Shown piece after piece: positions 55,992-64,000 of a stretch of 64,000 nt of DNA; positions within the stretch are counted from its first letter, which is position 1, and each line of letters begins with the position of its first letter. The notes beneath the pieces were generated by a model. That model saw nothing but the letters and a program-made list of their open reading frames with translations, was not told the DNA's origin and made no database searches. Location: positions 62,001 to 126,000 of the forward strand of contig NZ_JANUXY010000005.1 of NCBI RefSeq assembly GCF_024814435.1, given 5' to 3'. The stretch comes from Staphylococcus americanisciuri. Its GTDB lineage: Bacteria; Bacillota; Bacilli; Staphylococcales; Staphylococcaceae. The position numbers and the translations under genes are program-made.

Positions 55992-57290
55992 TTATTCAAG
56001 TTCATTGAGTAGATTAATAATCGAACCTTTTAATGAGGGATCATCTATCGTCAAGACAAGTTCTTTTGGATAGTATAGTTTATAATCTTGTCTTTTAATA
56101 CCTGTGACACTGGAAATAATACGTGATTGACTGCTGATTTCTCGAATATCACCATTAGGCTTCAGCAGATGAATCGACTTACGGTCAGAACCAGGTCTGT
56201 CATAATCATATGGCAAATCAGAAATCGAATCATTTACAAAATAATACGTTGGGTCAATGCCTGCACTTTCAAAGAGTGCGATTAATTCCGTTTGCGTGAT
56301 ATAACTGCCATCAAACGGTAAGTGTTTAAATAAATCCCTTTGAATAAAGCGTCTTGCTAAATCACTCAGAATTGGATCTGTTTCGTGCATCCACTCTTTT
56401 AAGTAAAACATAACATCCGTTTCATCTAATTTGAGATACGCTTCTACAGTTACATTATTTTCAAAAAATGGCACAAAATCACGCGGTGCAGTTTGGAATT
56501 CATAGCCTTGCTCATATAAATATTTTGCTCGTTTGAAACAATTGTTCAGCAATACTTCACCACCACGACTGACTGGATGGAAATAGACTTGCCAATACAT
56601 CTGATAACGACTCATAATAAAGCTTTCTACCGCATGCATACCACTTTCCTTAATCAACACCTCATCAGCAGATGGGCGCATCAAACGCAGAATACGCTCC
56701 ATATCAAACGTTCCATAAGATACACCCGTAAAATATGCATCACGCTGCAAATAATCCATACGATCTGCATCGATTTGTGATGAAATCATAGAAATCACTA
56801 ACTTGTTGTCATGCGTTTTATTGATGACTTCCGCTACTTCATTAGGAAATGACGGCGAGACTCTAGATAAGACCTCGTTGACCTCTGTATCACCTGTTAT
56901 AATTGCTTGCGTATATACTTCATGATCTGTCCCAAATATCTTCTCAAAACTATGCGAAAACGGGCCATGCCCCAAATCATGCAATAACGCCGCACACATG
57001 GCAAGCGGGCGATCTGCATCATTCCATGCCGAACGCCCTCTGAATGTTTCATCAATCATACGTCTGACAATTTCATAAACACCCAGTGAATGACCAAAAC
57101 GACTGTGTTCCGCAGTATGAAACGCAAGGTTTAATGTCCCCAATTGTTTGATACGTCTTAAACGTTGGAATTCTTTTGTTTTAATCAAATCCCAAATCAG
57201 TTGGTCTTGCACATGAATATATCGATGAATCGGATCTTTGAATACCTTCTCTTCTGGCAACTTGCGACTGACATAAGCAGTTTGCGTCAA
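55992..57290 (-). CDS. HD-domain phosphohydrolase (YwfO type)
   Basis: The 432-residue enzyme has the metal-binding HD motif in HSRFGHSLGVYEIVRR (about residue 60) and LLHDLGHGPFSHSFE (about 105). It resembles B. subtilis YwfO and related dNTPases. The C-terminal part (about 300-432) shows the family's DPTYYFVNDSISDLPYDYDRPG segment. The start is a TTG at 57290 with AAGGAGG 8 bases upstream; the ATG at 57308 has no ribosome site. Confidence 0.85.
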   Translation of the reverse strand: MTQTAYVSRKLPEEKVFKDPIHRYIHVQDQLIWDLIKTKEFQRLRRIKQLGTLNLAFHTAEHSRFGHSLGVYEIVRRMIDETFRGRSAWNDADRPLAMCAALLHDLGHGPFSHSFEKIFGTDHEVYTQAIITGDTEVNEVLSRVSPSFPNEVAEVINKTHDNKLVISMISSQIDADRMDYLQRDAYFTGVSYGTFDMERILRLMRPSADEVLIKESGMHAVESFIMSRYQMYWQVYFHPVSRGGEVLLNNCFKRAKYLYEQGYEFQTAPRDFVPFFENNVTVEAYLKLDETDVMFYLKEWMHETDPILSDLARRFIQRDLFKHLPFDGSYITQTELIALFESAGIDPTYYFVNDSISDLPYDYDRPGSDRKSIHLLKPNGDIREISSQSRIISSVTGIKRQDYKLYYPKELVLTIDDPSLKGSIINLLNELE

Positions 57291-57314
57291 CGGACATTCC
57301 TCCTTCATGAGACA

Positions 57315-57797
57315 CTAAGTCAATTGTTTTTTCATCAATGCGAGTGTCATTGTCTCTCCAAACATCACATGCTCATATGTTCGTATCACTTCAAAACCTT
57401 CTCTTTCATAAAACGCCACAGCTTTTTCATTATGCGTATCAACTTCTAAGTAGACGGCAGCATATTGTCCTTTGTAATGTGCTAAACCTTGGTCTAACAA
57501 TAGGCGACCATAACCTTTGTTCTGTGAGTATGGGCGCACATAATGTGCAGATAGATACAATTCACTGCCTTCGATAAAGTTTGCAAAACCAACGACTGTA
57601 TCGTCCTCCATCGCTACTAAAAACAATTGTTCCTCTAATCTTTTAAGCAAGTGTGTCTCGTTATATGAAGCTGCTAGTAGTTCATTTACGGTACGCGCAG
57701 CATATATATTCAAGTACGTGTTATACCATGCTTTAGTTGCAACATCGCGAATACCAATGATATCATCTGGTGTCGCTCTTCTCACTTCATACGTCAT
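57315..57797 (-). CDS. GNAT family N-acetyltransferase
   Basis: The 160-residue acetyltransferase has the acetyl-CoA loop in RPYSQNKGYGRLLLDQGLAHY near residues 90-110 and the late VDTHNEKAVAFYEREGFEVIRTYEHVM. The substrate cannot be told from the sequence. The start follows AAGGAGCGAGGAAT. It precedes the HD gene by 24 bp on the same strand. Confidence 0.88.
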   Translation of the reverse strand: MTYEVRRATPDDIIGIRDVATKAWYNTYLNIYAARTVNELLAASYNETHLLKRLEEQLFLVAMEDDTVVGFANFIEGSELYLSAHYVRPYSQNKGYGRLLLDQGLAHYKGQYAAVYLEVDTHNEKAVAFYEREGFEVIRTYEHVMFGETMTLALMKKQLT

Positions 57798-57863
57798 ATT
57801 CCTCGCTCCTTATACGCTATAGAATAACTTTCATTATACCACAACTTCTGTTACGTATAAGGC

Positions 57864-58412
57864 TTATTTCGCACCTGCAGTCATCCCTGTTGTATATTGT
57901 CGATTCCAACGCGCTGCTTCGTTCATCGCATACGTATCCTTGAAAATCTCACCCGGTTGTGTAGCATATCCAATCAAGTAATCTTGCAAATGTGCACCTA
58001 AAAATTGCAAGCTATAGTCCACTTGTTTCACGCAAGGCAAAGCCTTCACACGCGGACTATCACCGCCAATCAAAATAAGACGAAAGTTGATATCAGATAG
58101 CTTCTCTTTGAAGTCATCATATTGAGATATTGCTAGTGCTTCAGACCACTGTTCAATAAAATGTTGTAATGTCGCACTGATACTATACCAATTGACAGGT
58201 GATACTAATATAACATCTTCACTCGCCAATATCTGATCTGTCACTTGCTCATAGTCTCGCTGTTCTTTTGAATCTTCAGCAATTGTTGAATTTGCTGAGT
58301 TCACAACATCCTCTAAGTTAATCCATCTATAGTCTTGTCCTTCTAATACATGCTCTGTCAATGTAGTCGTATTCCCTTTTTCATAACCGCCACTAAATAA
58401 TACTGTAATCAT
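57864..58412 (-). CDS. Flavodoxin-fold NAD(P)H oxidoreductase/FMN reductase family
   Basis: The 182-residue protein starts MITVLFSGGYEKGNTTTLTE with the flavin phosphate-binding pattern (S-G-G-x4-NTTTL), followed by VILVSPVNWYSISATLQHFIEQWSEAL, the usual flavin-ring and dimer segment. It is similar to NADPH-dependent FMN reductases and flavodoxin-2 like quinone reductases. No clear partner is nearby. Start ATG 58412 has AGGGATGTGTGCG. Confidence 0.78.
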   Translation of the reverse strand: MITVLFSGGYEKGNTTTLTEHVLEGQDYRWINLEDVVNSANSTIAEDSKEQRDYEQVTDQILASEDVILVSPVNWYSISATLQHFIEQWSEALAISQYDDFKEKLSDINFRLILIGGDSPRVKALPCVKQVDYSLQFLGAHLQDYLIGYATQPGEIFKDTYAMNEAARWNRQYTTGMTAGAK

Positions 58413-58529
58413 CGCACACATCCCTTTTATTTCTCACTTAATTGTTATTGTATTCAATCTATTCCCATTTCATACCAATATTATTCATAGTTATAACGAT
58501 TCGTTGCAATATACAATTATTTTCCACGC

Positions 58530-58560
58530 AAAAAAACCCGCATTCCAAATGAAAACGGGT
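58530..58560 (-). terminator. Terminator of the DUF1450 gene
   Basis: On the minus strand ACCCG (58556-58560 complement) pairs with CGGGT (58536-58540 complement) and is followed by seven T. The stem is short. Confidence 0.6.
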
Positions 58561-58578
58561 CTTGTTATATATCAGTCT

Positions 58579-58917
58579 TTATTGTTGATTTCGCTTTGCT
58601 AGCTTCTCTTTCAACTTACGGTCTTGTTCTTCTTTGCGGCGCTTTCTTTCTTCGTTACGCTTTCTCAAACGCTCCTCTTCCTCAGGATCACGTGGTTTTT
58701 GCAGTTGTTTCTTGACCTTCTCCATCAATTCATCTTCTGTGAGTGCGGCAAGTGGGCGGTTATTAACGAATGCAAAAGTTTTACGTCTTCCTGGTCCGCA
58801 ATATGATTGGCAACCAATCTCTATTTCAGCATCAGGATCAAGTTTTTTTAACTTTCTCATGACACTTTTAAGATTTACAGCCTGACAATCATCACAAACC
58901 ATGAATTTATTCTTCAC
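58579..58917 (-). CDS. DUF1450 family protein with Lys/Glu-rich tail
   Basis: The 112-residue protein has an N-terminal 60-residue domain with conserved Cys ([27 protein letters not shown]) typical of DUF1450 (YuzB-like, thioredoxin-like ferredoxin fold), followed by a very charged helical tail (about 75-112, Lys/Arg/Glu-rich). The tail is longer than usual for the family and could be a coiled coil. The start is a GTG at 58917 after GGAGTTAG. A function is not established. Confidence 0.82.
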   Translation of the reverse strand: MKNKFMVCDDCQAVNLKSVMRKLKKLDPDAEIEIGCQSYCGPGRRKTFAFVNNRPLAALTEDELMEKVKKQLQKPRDPEEEERLRKRNEERKRRKEEQDRKLKEKLAKRNQQ

Positions 58918-59034
58918 CTAACTCCACCTCTCTTAGCATGATACCGCTACTCATTTTACACGTCTTTTTAATATTTTCAAGATTTATGTCCACAATCTTT
59001 CACGGAATCTTCACTAACAGAACGTCTTTATACT

Positions 59035-60579
59035 TTATGACTTATTTAATGGAATACTTTGTGTCACATCAATCCCCAATACAGGTGGTAATACAAAATA
59101 TATATTGACAATAATAACAACAATGCTGATTAAGTTCATGACAAAACCTTTTGATGCCATTTCTTTAATCTCAATCTTACCTGTACCAAACACAATGGCA
59201 TTCGGTGGCGTTCCTACTGGTAACATATACGCACAGTTAGCTGCCATTGCTGCAGGTGCCATAAGCAATAATGGGTGGACATTGATTGCTACAGATAATG
59301 TTGCCAAAATCGGCAAAATCATTGTCGCAGTTGCTGTATTTGATGTAATCTCTGTTAAGAATAAGATAAATACTGTGATGACAACAACGATAATGATTGG
59401 ACTAACACCTTTGAGTAGGGTCATTTGTAAGCCTAACCATGTTGCTAAGCCACTTTCCTGAATCCCTTTCGCCAATGCTAAGCCACCTCCGAATAGTAAG
59501 AGAACACCCCAAGGTAATTCTTTGGCAACAGACCAATCCAAAATACGCTTATGATGATCTTTGGCTGGAATTAAGAATAGTAAGATTGAAACGAACATCG
59601 CAATCGTACCGTCTGCAATCATCTCTGTAAAATACCAGTTAGATAACAAGAATTCACGTGAAATCCATAGTGACGATGCTAAGATAAAGATGCAGAATAC
59701 AATTTTCTCTTCATATTTAACCTTACCAAGCGCATCCAACTTATCCTTGATAACACGTTGACCACCTGGTAATTCCTTCATATCATGACGAAATGCAACA
59801 AACTTAAAATAGAGCCACGCTAAGAAAACCAAAGTAATAACAGTTGGCACACCAATAATCATCCATTTCGCAAAACTCAATTCTTGCCCAAAATTTGTCG
59901 CATATTGTCCTTTTAAAATAATCAAAGGTGGTGTACCAATCAATGTGCCTAAACCACCAATCGTACCTGCATAACCAATACCTAGGACGAGCGAACGCTC
60001 AAACTTCGCAATACTTGTATCATCTTCATTGCTTTCCTTTAATACATGTGCCTCTTTGATAATCGCTAATCCAATTGGTATCATAATCATCACGGCTGCA
60101 GTATTAGACACAAACATCGATAACCCACTTGTTGCGACCATAAAACCTAGCAAGATACGACCCGTACTAGTACCAATAAGATTGATAATCGTCAAAGCAA
60201 TACGCGTATGCAAATCCCAACGCTCCATCGCAATCGCTAAAATAAAGCCACCTAAAAACAAATAAATAATGTCGTTACCGTATTGTGCAGATACTGTTGC
60301 ACTATCCATGACGTGTCCTAATGGCATCAAAATAAGTGGTAATAAACTTGTTGCTGGAATAGGAATCGCTTCTGTAATCCACCAAATTGCAATCCATACC
60401 GTAATCGCTAATACATATAGACCTTTAAAATCCAAACCATCTGGTCGTACAAATAATAAAATTAACACAAAACATAGTGGTCCCGTAATTAAACCAATCA
60501 ACTGTGCCAATGTGTACGATGGATCCTTCTTCTTGTCTGTGAAAAATGTTAACAATCGAGATTCTTTTGGATTTGTCAT
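59035..60579 (-). CDS. sdcS: Sodium-dependent dicarboxylate transporter (DASS family, SdcS-like)
   Basis: The 514-residue DASS/CitMHS-type carrier is similar to S. aureus SdcS, a sodium-coupled importer of succinate, fumarate and malate. Family marks are WWITEAIPIPATSLLPLILMPLG, MFVSNTAAVMIMIPIG with the SNT motif, and ITSNTATATMILPILATLSVA with a second SNT. VGTPPNAIVFGTGKI near the C-terminus forms the sodium/substrate site. The start has CAGGGGGGATATT. It stands alone. Confidence 0.9.
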   Translation of the reverse strand: MTNPKESRLLTFFTDKKKDPSYTLAQLIGLITGPLCFVLILLFVRPDGLDFKGLYVLAITVWIAIWWITEAIPIPATSLLPLILMPLGHVMDSATVSAQYGNDIIYLFLGGFILAIAMERWDLHTRIALTIINLIGTSTGRILLGFMVATSGLSMFVSNTAAVMIMIPIGLAIIKEAHVLKESNEDDTSIAKFERSLVLGIGYAGTIGGLGTLIGTPPLIILKGQYATNFGQELSFAKWMIIGVPTVITLVFLAWLYFKFVAFRHDMKELPGGQRVIKDKLDALGKVKYEEKIVFCIFILASSLWISREFLLSNWYFTEMIADGTIAMFVSILLFLIPAKDHHKRILDWSVAKELPWGVLLLFGGGLALAKGIQESGLATWLGLQMTLLKGVSPIIIVVVITVFILFLTEITSNTATATMILPILATLSVAINVHPLLLMAPAAMAANCAYMLPVGTPPNAIVFGTGKIEIKEMASKGFVMNLISIVVIIVNIYFVLPPVLGIDVTQSIPLNKS

Positions 60580-60751
60580 AATATCCCCCCTGCTGACTTC
60601 TCTTCATTCCCCTTAATGATATAACATATTTTCAAATAGTATAGCACAATAAAGTGTGGCTATGATAGCGCTTTTTTACACTCCCAATACTTCATGTAAA
60701 ATAAAAAGCTTACAACATATGTACACCACATGTCATAAACTTTCAATTCAA

Positions 60752-61222
60752 CTATTCACTTTTTTTCTGATGTTTCGGTCGAATAATCGCAATCGGTTTT
60801 TTAATAAATGACTTTGCAAATTGATCAGACATTAACAATCCGACGGCAATCGCACCAGCAATAAGTGTTGCACGCATAAAAATGTCACTCGCTTCATTAA
60901 ATTCCAGCGTCAACAATTTCTGTGTCGCTTTGAAGAAAATACTCCCGGGAACAAGCGGAATAATACCTGGCACCATAAAAAGAATCACTGGTGACTTGTA
61001 TTGGCGTGCCATCATATGACTCATCAAACCGAGTACAAAACTCCCACATAAACTAGCATAAATACTGTCTATACCGAATGCGATATGTACAAGATGATAC
61101 GTCAAGTAACCAAAACCCCCACACAAACCAGCGGGTAAAAACAAGCGTCTTGGTGCATCGTAAATATATGAAAAACAGAATGAGGTTAAAAAGCTACATA
61201 TAAAGATTATTGGAATGACCAT
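60752..61222 (-). CDS. ThrE-type exporter, small subunit (DUF3815/YjjB-like)
   Basis: The 156-residue protein has five helices and the family motif around PGIIPLVPGSIFFKATQKLL. It follows the YjjP-like gene with a 16-bp gap. In other bacteria YjjP/YjjB pairs act together as an exporter of succinate or threonine. The adjacent dicarboxylate importer suggests succinate, but this is inference. Confidence 0.85.
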   Translation of the reverse strand: MVIPIIFICSFLTSFCFSYIYDAPRRLFLPAGLCGGFGYLTYHLVHIAFGIDSIYASLCGSFVLGLMSHMMARQYKSPVILFMVPGIIPLVPGSIFFKATQKLLTLEFNEASDIFMRATLIAGAIAVGLLMSDQFAKSFIKKPIAIIRPKHQKKSE

Positions 61223-61238
61223 CGCTTATCCCCCCTAG

Positions 61239-61997
61239 CTATAACAATAAGAATGCAGTCGTAATACCTGCACCAATTGCGAATGAAGTTACAATTGCTT
61301 CCAAAAACTTTGCGGTAAACATCAACATATGCCGTTCAAATAAATCTTGAATGGCCGTTGTAATCAGTACACCCGGAACGATTGGCATCACGCCTGCTGT
61401 AATCGTTGCGCCAAGGTTCGGACTGCCTATCCAGTGATTAATTGGAATCGCCACTAAGCCAATAACAATCGCGCCTAAAAAATCCGGAATAAAGAGCGTC
61501 AGTTGTTTGCCTTTCATATATTCCGTCACAAAATAACCAAATGCACCTGCAAGCACAGCAGGTAACAAGTCTTGCCAACTGCCACCTTGCAAGTATAAAA
61601 ACCCCATAGAGATCAGACCTGCAAATAGCATCTTATGCCACAAATCATAGCGATGTTGCGTGTTATCAATACTTTTCAATGTTTGATAGGCTTCATCAAA
61701 TGATAGCTTTTGTTGTGCAATTTGACGCGAGATATGATTCACTAAAAAAACTTTTCGCAAGTTGGTATCACTCTTCTGGATCTTAACCATACGTGTATCA
61801 TGATCTGGTGATAACGAGAAGTTAATAAAAATATTGAGCGCATAGCCTTGTGTCTCTTCATAACCATATGACATGGCTATACGCTGCATCGTATCTTCTA
61901 CACGTTTTGCCTCTGCGCCACTTTCCAGCAAAATACGTCCCGCAAGCATTACAATATTCATCACGTCTTGATCTGACGGTTTGGATTGAATCAACAC
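61239..61997 (-). CDS. ThrE-type exporter, large subunit (DUF1212/YjjP-like)
   Basis: The 252-residue protein has an N-terminal soluble region with LLESGAEAKRVEDTMQRIAMSYGY and five membrane helices with the GVMPIVPGVLITTAIQDLFERHM motif near the C-terminus. The GTG at 61997 is favoured because GAAGG lies 5 bases upstream; a GTG at 62003 is also possible. It forms the exporter with the next gene. Confidence 0.85.
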   Translation of the reverse strand: MLIQSKPSDQDVMNIVMLAGRILLESGAEAKRVEDTMQRIAMSYGYEETQGYALNIFINFSLSPDHDTRMVKIQKSDTNLRKVFLVNHISRQIAQQKLSFDEAYQTLKSIDNTQHRYDLWHKMLFAGLISMGFLYLQGGSWQDLLPAVLAGAFGYFVTEYMKGKQLTLFIPDFLGAIVIGLVAIPINHWIGSPNLGATITAGVMPIVPGVLITTAIQDLFERHMLMFTAKFLEAIVTSFAIGAGITTAFLLL

Positions 61998-62009
61998 TGT
62001 CACCTTCTT

Positions 62010-63368
62010 TTACTTACAATCTTTATGTCTCTTAATAGTATAGAGATAAAGTGGTATTCCTAGTACTAAGCCTATAATTGCAATACCCGAACCCAATGGA
62101 TCCGAAATCAATGTATTCACAATGATGAACAAACCGCCTGACATTGCCAGTACAGGTAGAAATGGATACAGCGGTACTGAAAAGGCTCGTGGTTGTCCTT
62201 TGTTCCTACGTCTTAAAATAAACAAACCAACAAAAGATGCCATATAGAAAAAGTAAATAATAAAAATCGTGATTTCTGATAAATAATCTGCATCAAAAAT
62301 AGATGGGAAACAAATACTTAAGGTTAAGATTAAGAGTGTCAAAGCGCTCATAACAAGGTGTGCACCAATTGGCGAACCCAAGCGTTTACTGACATATTGA
62401 ACTTTTTGCGAATACGGTAATAAATTATCTTGTGCCATCGCAAATGGAATCCGTGGGAACGTAATCAACTTACCGTTTAATGTCCCAATAATAGAAATAA
62501 TCAATCCAATATTGACAATCTTTGCACCGACACTTCCGAATAAAACAACGGCCGCTTCCGCACTCACACTATTACCAAATAAGTACACTTCTGATGCAGG
62601 TAACGTCTTAAATATGGCAACATTAATTGTTATATAAACAAGCGTCACAATCAAAATACCAATCAACATCGCTAATGGTAAATGCTTCTGTGGGTTTTTC
62701 ATTTCGCCTGACATCGTCGTTAACATAATCCAACCATCATATGCAAAAAGCGTGGCTAGAACTGCACGTCCAAAGTTCACAGTACCATCATTGTTCATAA
62801 TCAATTGGGTGACATCACTTCCGAATACGCCTTCTTGCCCATAAAACAACCCAAAAATCACAATCGCGAAAATTGGAATCAACTTTGCAAGCGTCGTGAT
62901 GTTTTGCATAGCATTCGCATAATACGTCCCCAGAATATTCAATAACAGTAAGAACAAAAAAATACTTGTGCCCACTGGAATTGTCCAAAAACTGCTCATC
63001 TCAAAAAACTTTGTAATTAAAATCCCTAAAAAGAGAATGAGTGATACAATAATCGCCGGTCCATACAGTACCGTCAATGTATAACCTGTTAAGAAGCCCC
63101 AGAATGCCCCATAAATATCTTTAATATACGCATACAAACCACCTGTACGCGTGATTTGCGCACCAACTTCGGCAATCGTCAAACCAGATGCCAACGTAAG
63201 AACCCCTCCAAGCAACCATGCCCAAAGCGCTAAATTACTTGTTCCAGCATATTCAAGTACAGAACTTGGTTTCACGAAAACCCCTGATCCTATAATCGTA
63301 CCGACAATAATCGTGACAGCTGTAAATAAACCAATCGTTGGCTTCAAAGTTTGCTTATTCGAACCCAT
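62010..63368 (-). CDS. APC superfamily amino-acid permease
   Basis: The 452-residue twelve-helix permease has the APC signature TVIIVGTIIGSGVFVKPSSVLEYAG near residue 20, a FAYDGWIMLTTMSGEMKNPQKHLP stretch near 215, and a C-terminal LGIPLYLYTIKRHKDCK. It is of the LAT-like type (serine/threonine or other neutral amino acids). The ATG at 63368 follows GGGGAGGCGTGACA, which is better than the GTG two codons earlier. Confidence 0.85.
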   Translation of the reverse strand: MGSNKQTLKPTIGLFTAVTIIVGTIIGSGVFVKPSSVLEYAGTSNLALWAWLLGGVLTLASGLTIAEVGAQITRTGGLYAYIKDIYGAFWGFLTGYTLTVLYGPAIIVSLILFLGILITKFFEMSSFWTIPVGTSIFLFLLLLNILGTYYANAMQNITTLAKLIPIFAIVIFGLFYGQEGVFGSDVTQLIMNNDGTVNFGRAVLATLFAYDGWIMLTTMSGEMKNPQKHLPLAMLIGILIVTLVYITINVAIFKTLPASEVYLFGNSVSAEAAVVLFGSVGAKIVNIGLIISIIGTLNGKLITFPRIPFAMAQDNLLPYSQKVQYVSKRLGSPIGAHLVMSALTLLILTLSICFPSIFDADYLSEITIFIIYFFYMASFVGLFILRRRNKGQPRAFSVPLYPFLPVLAMSGGLFIIVNTLISDPLGSGIAIIGLVLGIPLYLYTIKRHKDCK

Positions 63369-63587
63369 TGTCACGCCTCCCCTTCAATTCTTTTTCTTTT
63401 ATTTCTATTACTATAACATGTGACTAGACATAAATCTTACATTTATAAAAAGAATTCGCCGACATACGACTGCAGAAAACATTAAAGCGCTAAAATATTT
63501 AAAAAATACACTATTCAAAATACGGAGGCTATCCTATTATTCGTAATGTACGTTTATTTCCCAGGAAGTGTTTTAAACACGCAAATA

Positions 63588-63621
63588 AAAACTGGCTCAC
63601 ATTATACTGCAAGCCAGTTTT
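63588..63621 (-). terminator. Terminator of hemQ
   Basis: A perfect 10-bp stem (63588-63597 with 63612-63621; AAAACTGGCT/AGCCAGTTTT) followed by U-rich sequence on the minus strand lies 12 bases beyond the hemQ stop. Confidence 0.85.
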
Positions 63622-63632
63622 CTCGCTCTTAT

Positions 63633-64000
63633 TTATTTTGTTTCAGGAAGTGCCATCATAGTATGAAGTGCTTCACTGTCTAATTTATTACCGATAAAGA
63701 AACTACCAAACTCGCCATAGCGTGCGGTTGTTTCATCAAAACGCATTTCATAAACAATTTTTTTGAACTGTAATACATCATCTGAGAACAGTGTCACGCC
63801 CCATTCAAAATCATCAAAACCAACAGAACCTGTAATAAACTGTTTAATCTTACCAGCATATTTACGACCAATCATGCCATGGTCATACATTAGCTTCTTA
63901 CGCTCTTCCATCGACAACATATACCAGTTATACGTTTCGTTACGACGCTTATTCATTGGATAGAAACAAATATAATCTGTTTCAGGTAATTGTGGATATA
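63633..64000 (-). CDS. hemQ: Coproheme decarboxylase HemQ, N-terminus beyond the window
   Basis: The visible 122 codons are the C-terminal half of the chlorite-dismutase-like protein that converts coproheme III to heme b in Gram-positive bacteria. They include [20 protein letters not shown] with the catalytic Tyr and the run [18 protein letters not shown] with the proximal heme-binding His. Near-identity to S. aureus HemQ continues through [20 protein letters not shown] and then falls off in the last 15 residues. The gene continues past position 64000. Confidence 0.95.
   Translation of the reverse strand, partial: YPQLPETDYICFYPMNKRRNETYNWYMLSMEERKKLMYDHGMIGRKYAGKIKQFITGSVGFDDFEWGVTLFSDDVLQFKKIVYEMRFDETTARYGEFGSFFIGNKLDSEALHTMMALPETK

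Noticed and set aside
60655..60690. AGCGCTTTTTTACACT resembling the GCGCT-T run of the dispersed element
   Set aside because: Similarity is limited to a short low-complexity stretch; the other conserved blocks of the element are absent.

Overview
The window is a chromosomal segment of a low-GC Gram-positive bacterium, almost certainly a Staphylococcus other than S. aureus. The evidence is the gene content and order: hemQ, argS, sarA, the second Mnh antiporter cluster, mntABC/mntR, the tar wall teichoic acid genes, pbp4/abcA, fhuCBG, graRS-vraFG and pit-DUF47 follow the S. aureus backbone. The proteins are clearly diverged from S. aureus as I remember those sequences, and a riboswitch-controlled thiazole operon is present. 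A species of the intermedius/hyicus type is plausible, but I cannot fix the species from the sequence. I saw no rRNA, tRNA, CRISPR array, prophage or intact insertion sequence.

Layout, left to right. 1-3.9 kb: end of a cupin gene, a YebC regulator, and a minus-strand thiazole operon (tenI-like, thiS, thiG, thiF) behind a TPP riboswitch with its own terminator. 4-6 kb: a Bax-inhibitor-like membrane protein, a LysM-CHAP wall hydrolase with a WalR-type box, and a decayed gene fragment. 6-12.4 kb: low-affinity phosphate uptake (pit plus DUF47), then vraG, vraF, graS and graR, the antimicrobial-peptide sensing and response module. 12.4-20.6 kb: a repeat-bearing gap, a YkvI transporter, an MFS exporter, an unknown gene, ferric-hydroxamate importer fhuCBG under a Fur box, and a YitT protein. 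20.6-25.2 kb: a strong small-RNA candidate, a dispersed repeat element, nupC, and the ferrous iron feoA-feoB set under a second Fur box.

25.2-33.4 kb holds cell-wall genes: abcA divergent from pbp4, then tarD-tarB-tarG facing tarH, a VOC protein and tarA. 33.5-43.5 kb holds an M50-like protein, mntR facing mntABC with a visible MntR box, and the seven-gene mnh2 Na+/H+ antiporter operon. 43.5-49.8 kb is more accessory: a tyrosine-recombinase-like protein lacking catalytic residues, two tiny DUF proteins, a DMT transporter, an orphan HlyD-like adaptor, sarA behind a long leader, and two proteins of unknown function. 49.8-64 kb: hydrolase, HAD phosphatase, an iron/cobalamin-type importer, argS, ywiB/ywhD/HD-domain genes, GNAT, flavoprotein, DUF1450, a dicarboxylate transporter, a ThrE-type exporter pair, an APC amino-acid permease and the 3' part of hemQ.

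Themes: metal acquisition (fhu, feo, mnt, a Btu/Fec-type importer), envelope stress and wall synthesis (gra/vra, tar, pbp4, CHAP hydrolase) and ion homeostasis (mnh2, pit). The least explained parts are the non-coding ones: a dispersed element of about 165-170 bp with three copies (two full, one truncated), and a candidate small RNA of about 169 nt carrying a UUUCCC loop. Several genes or RNAs expected from S. aureus are absent at their usual places (graX, tarX, rsaC).
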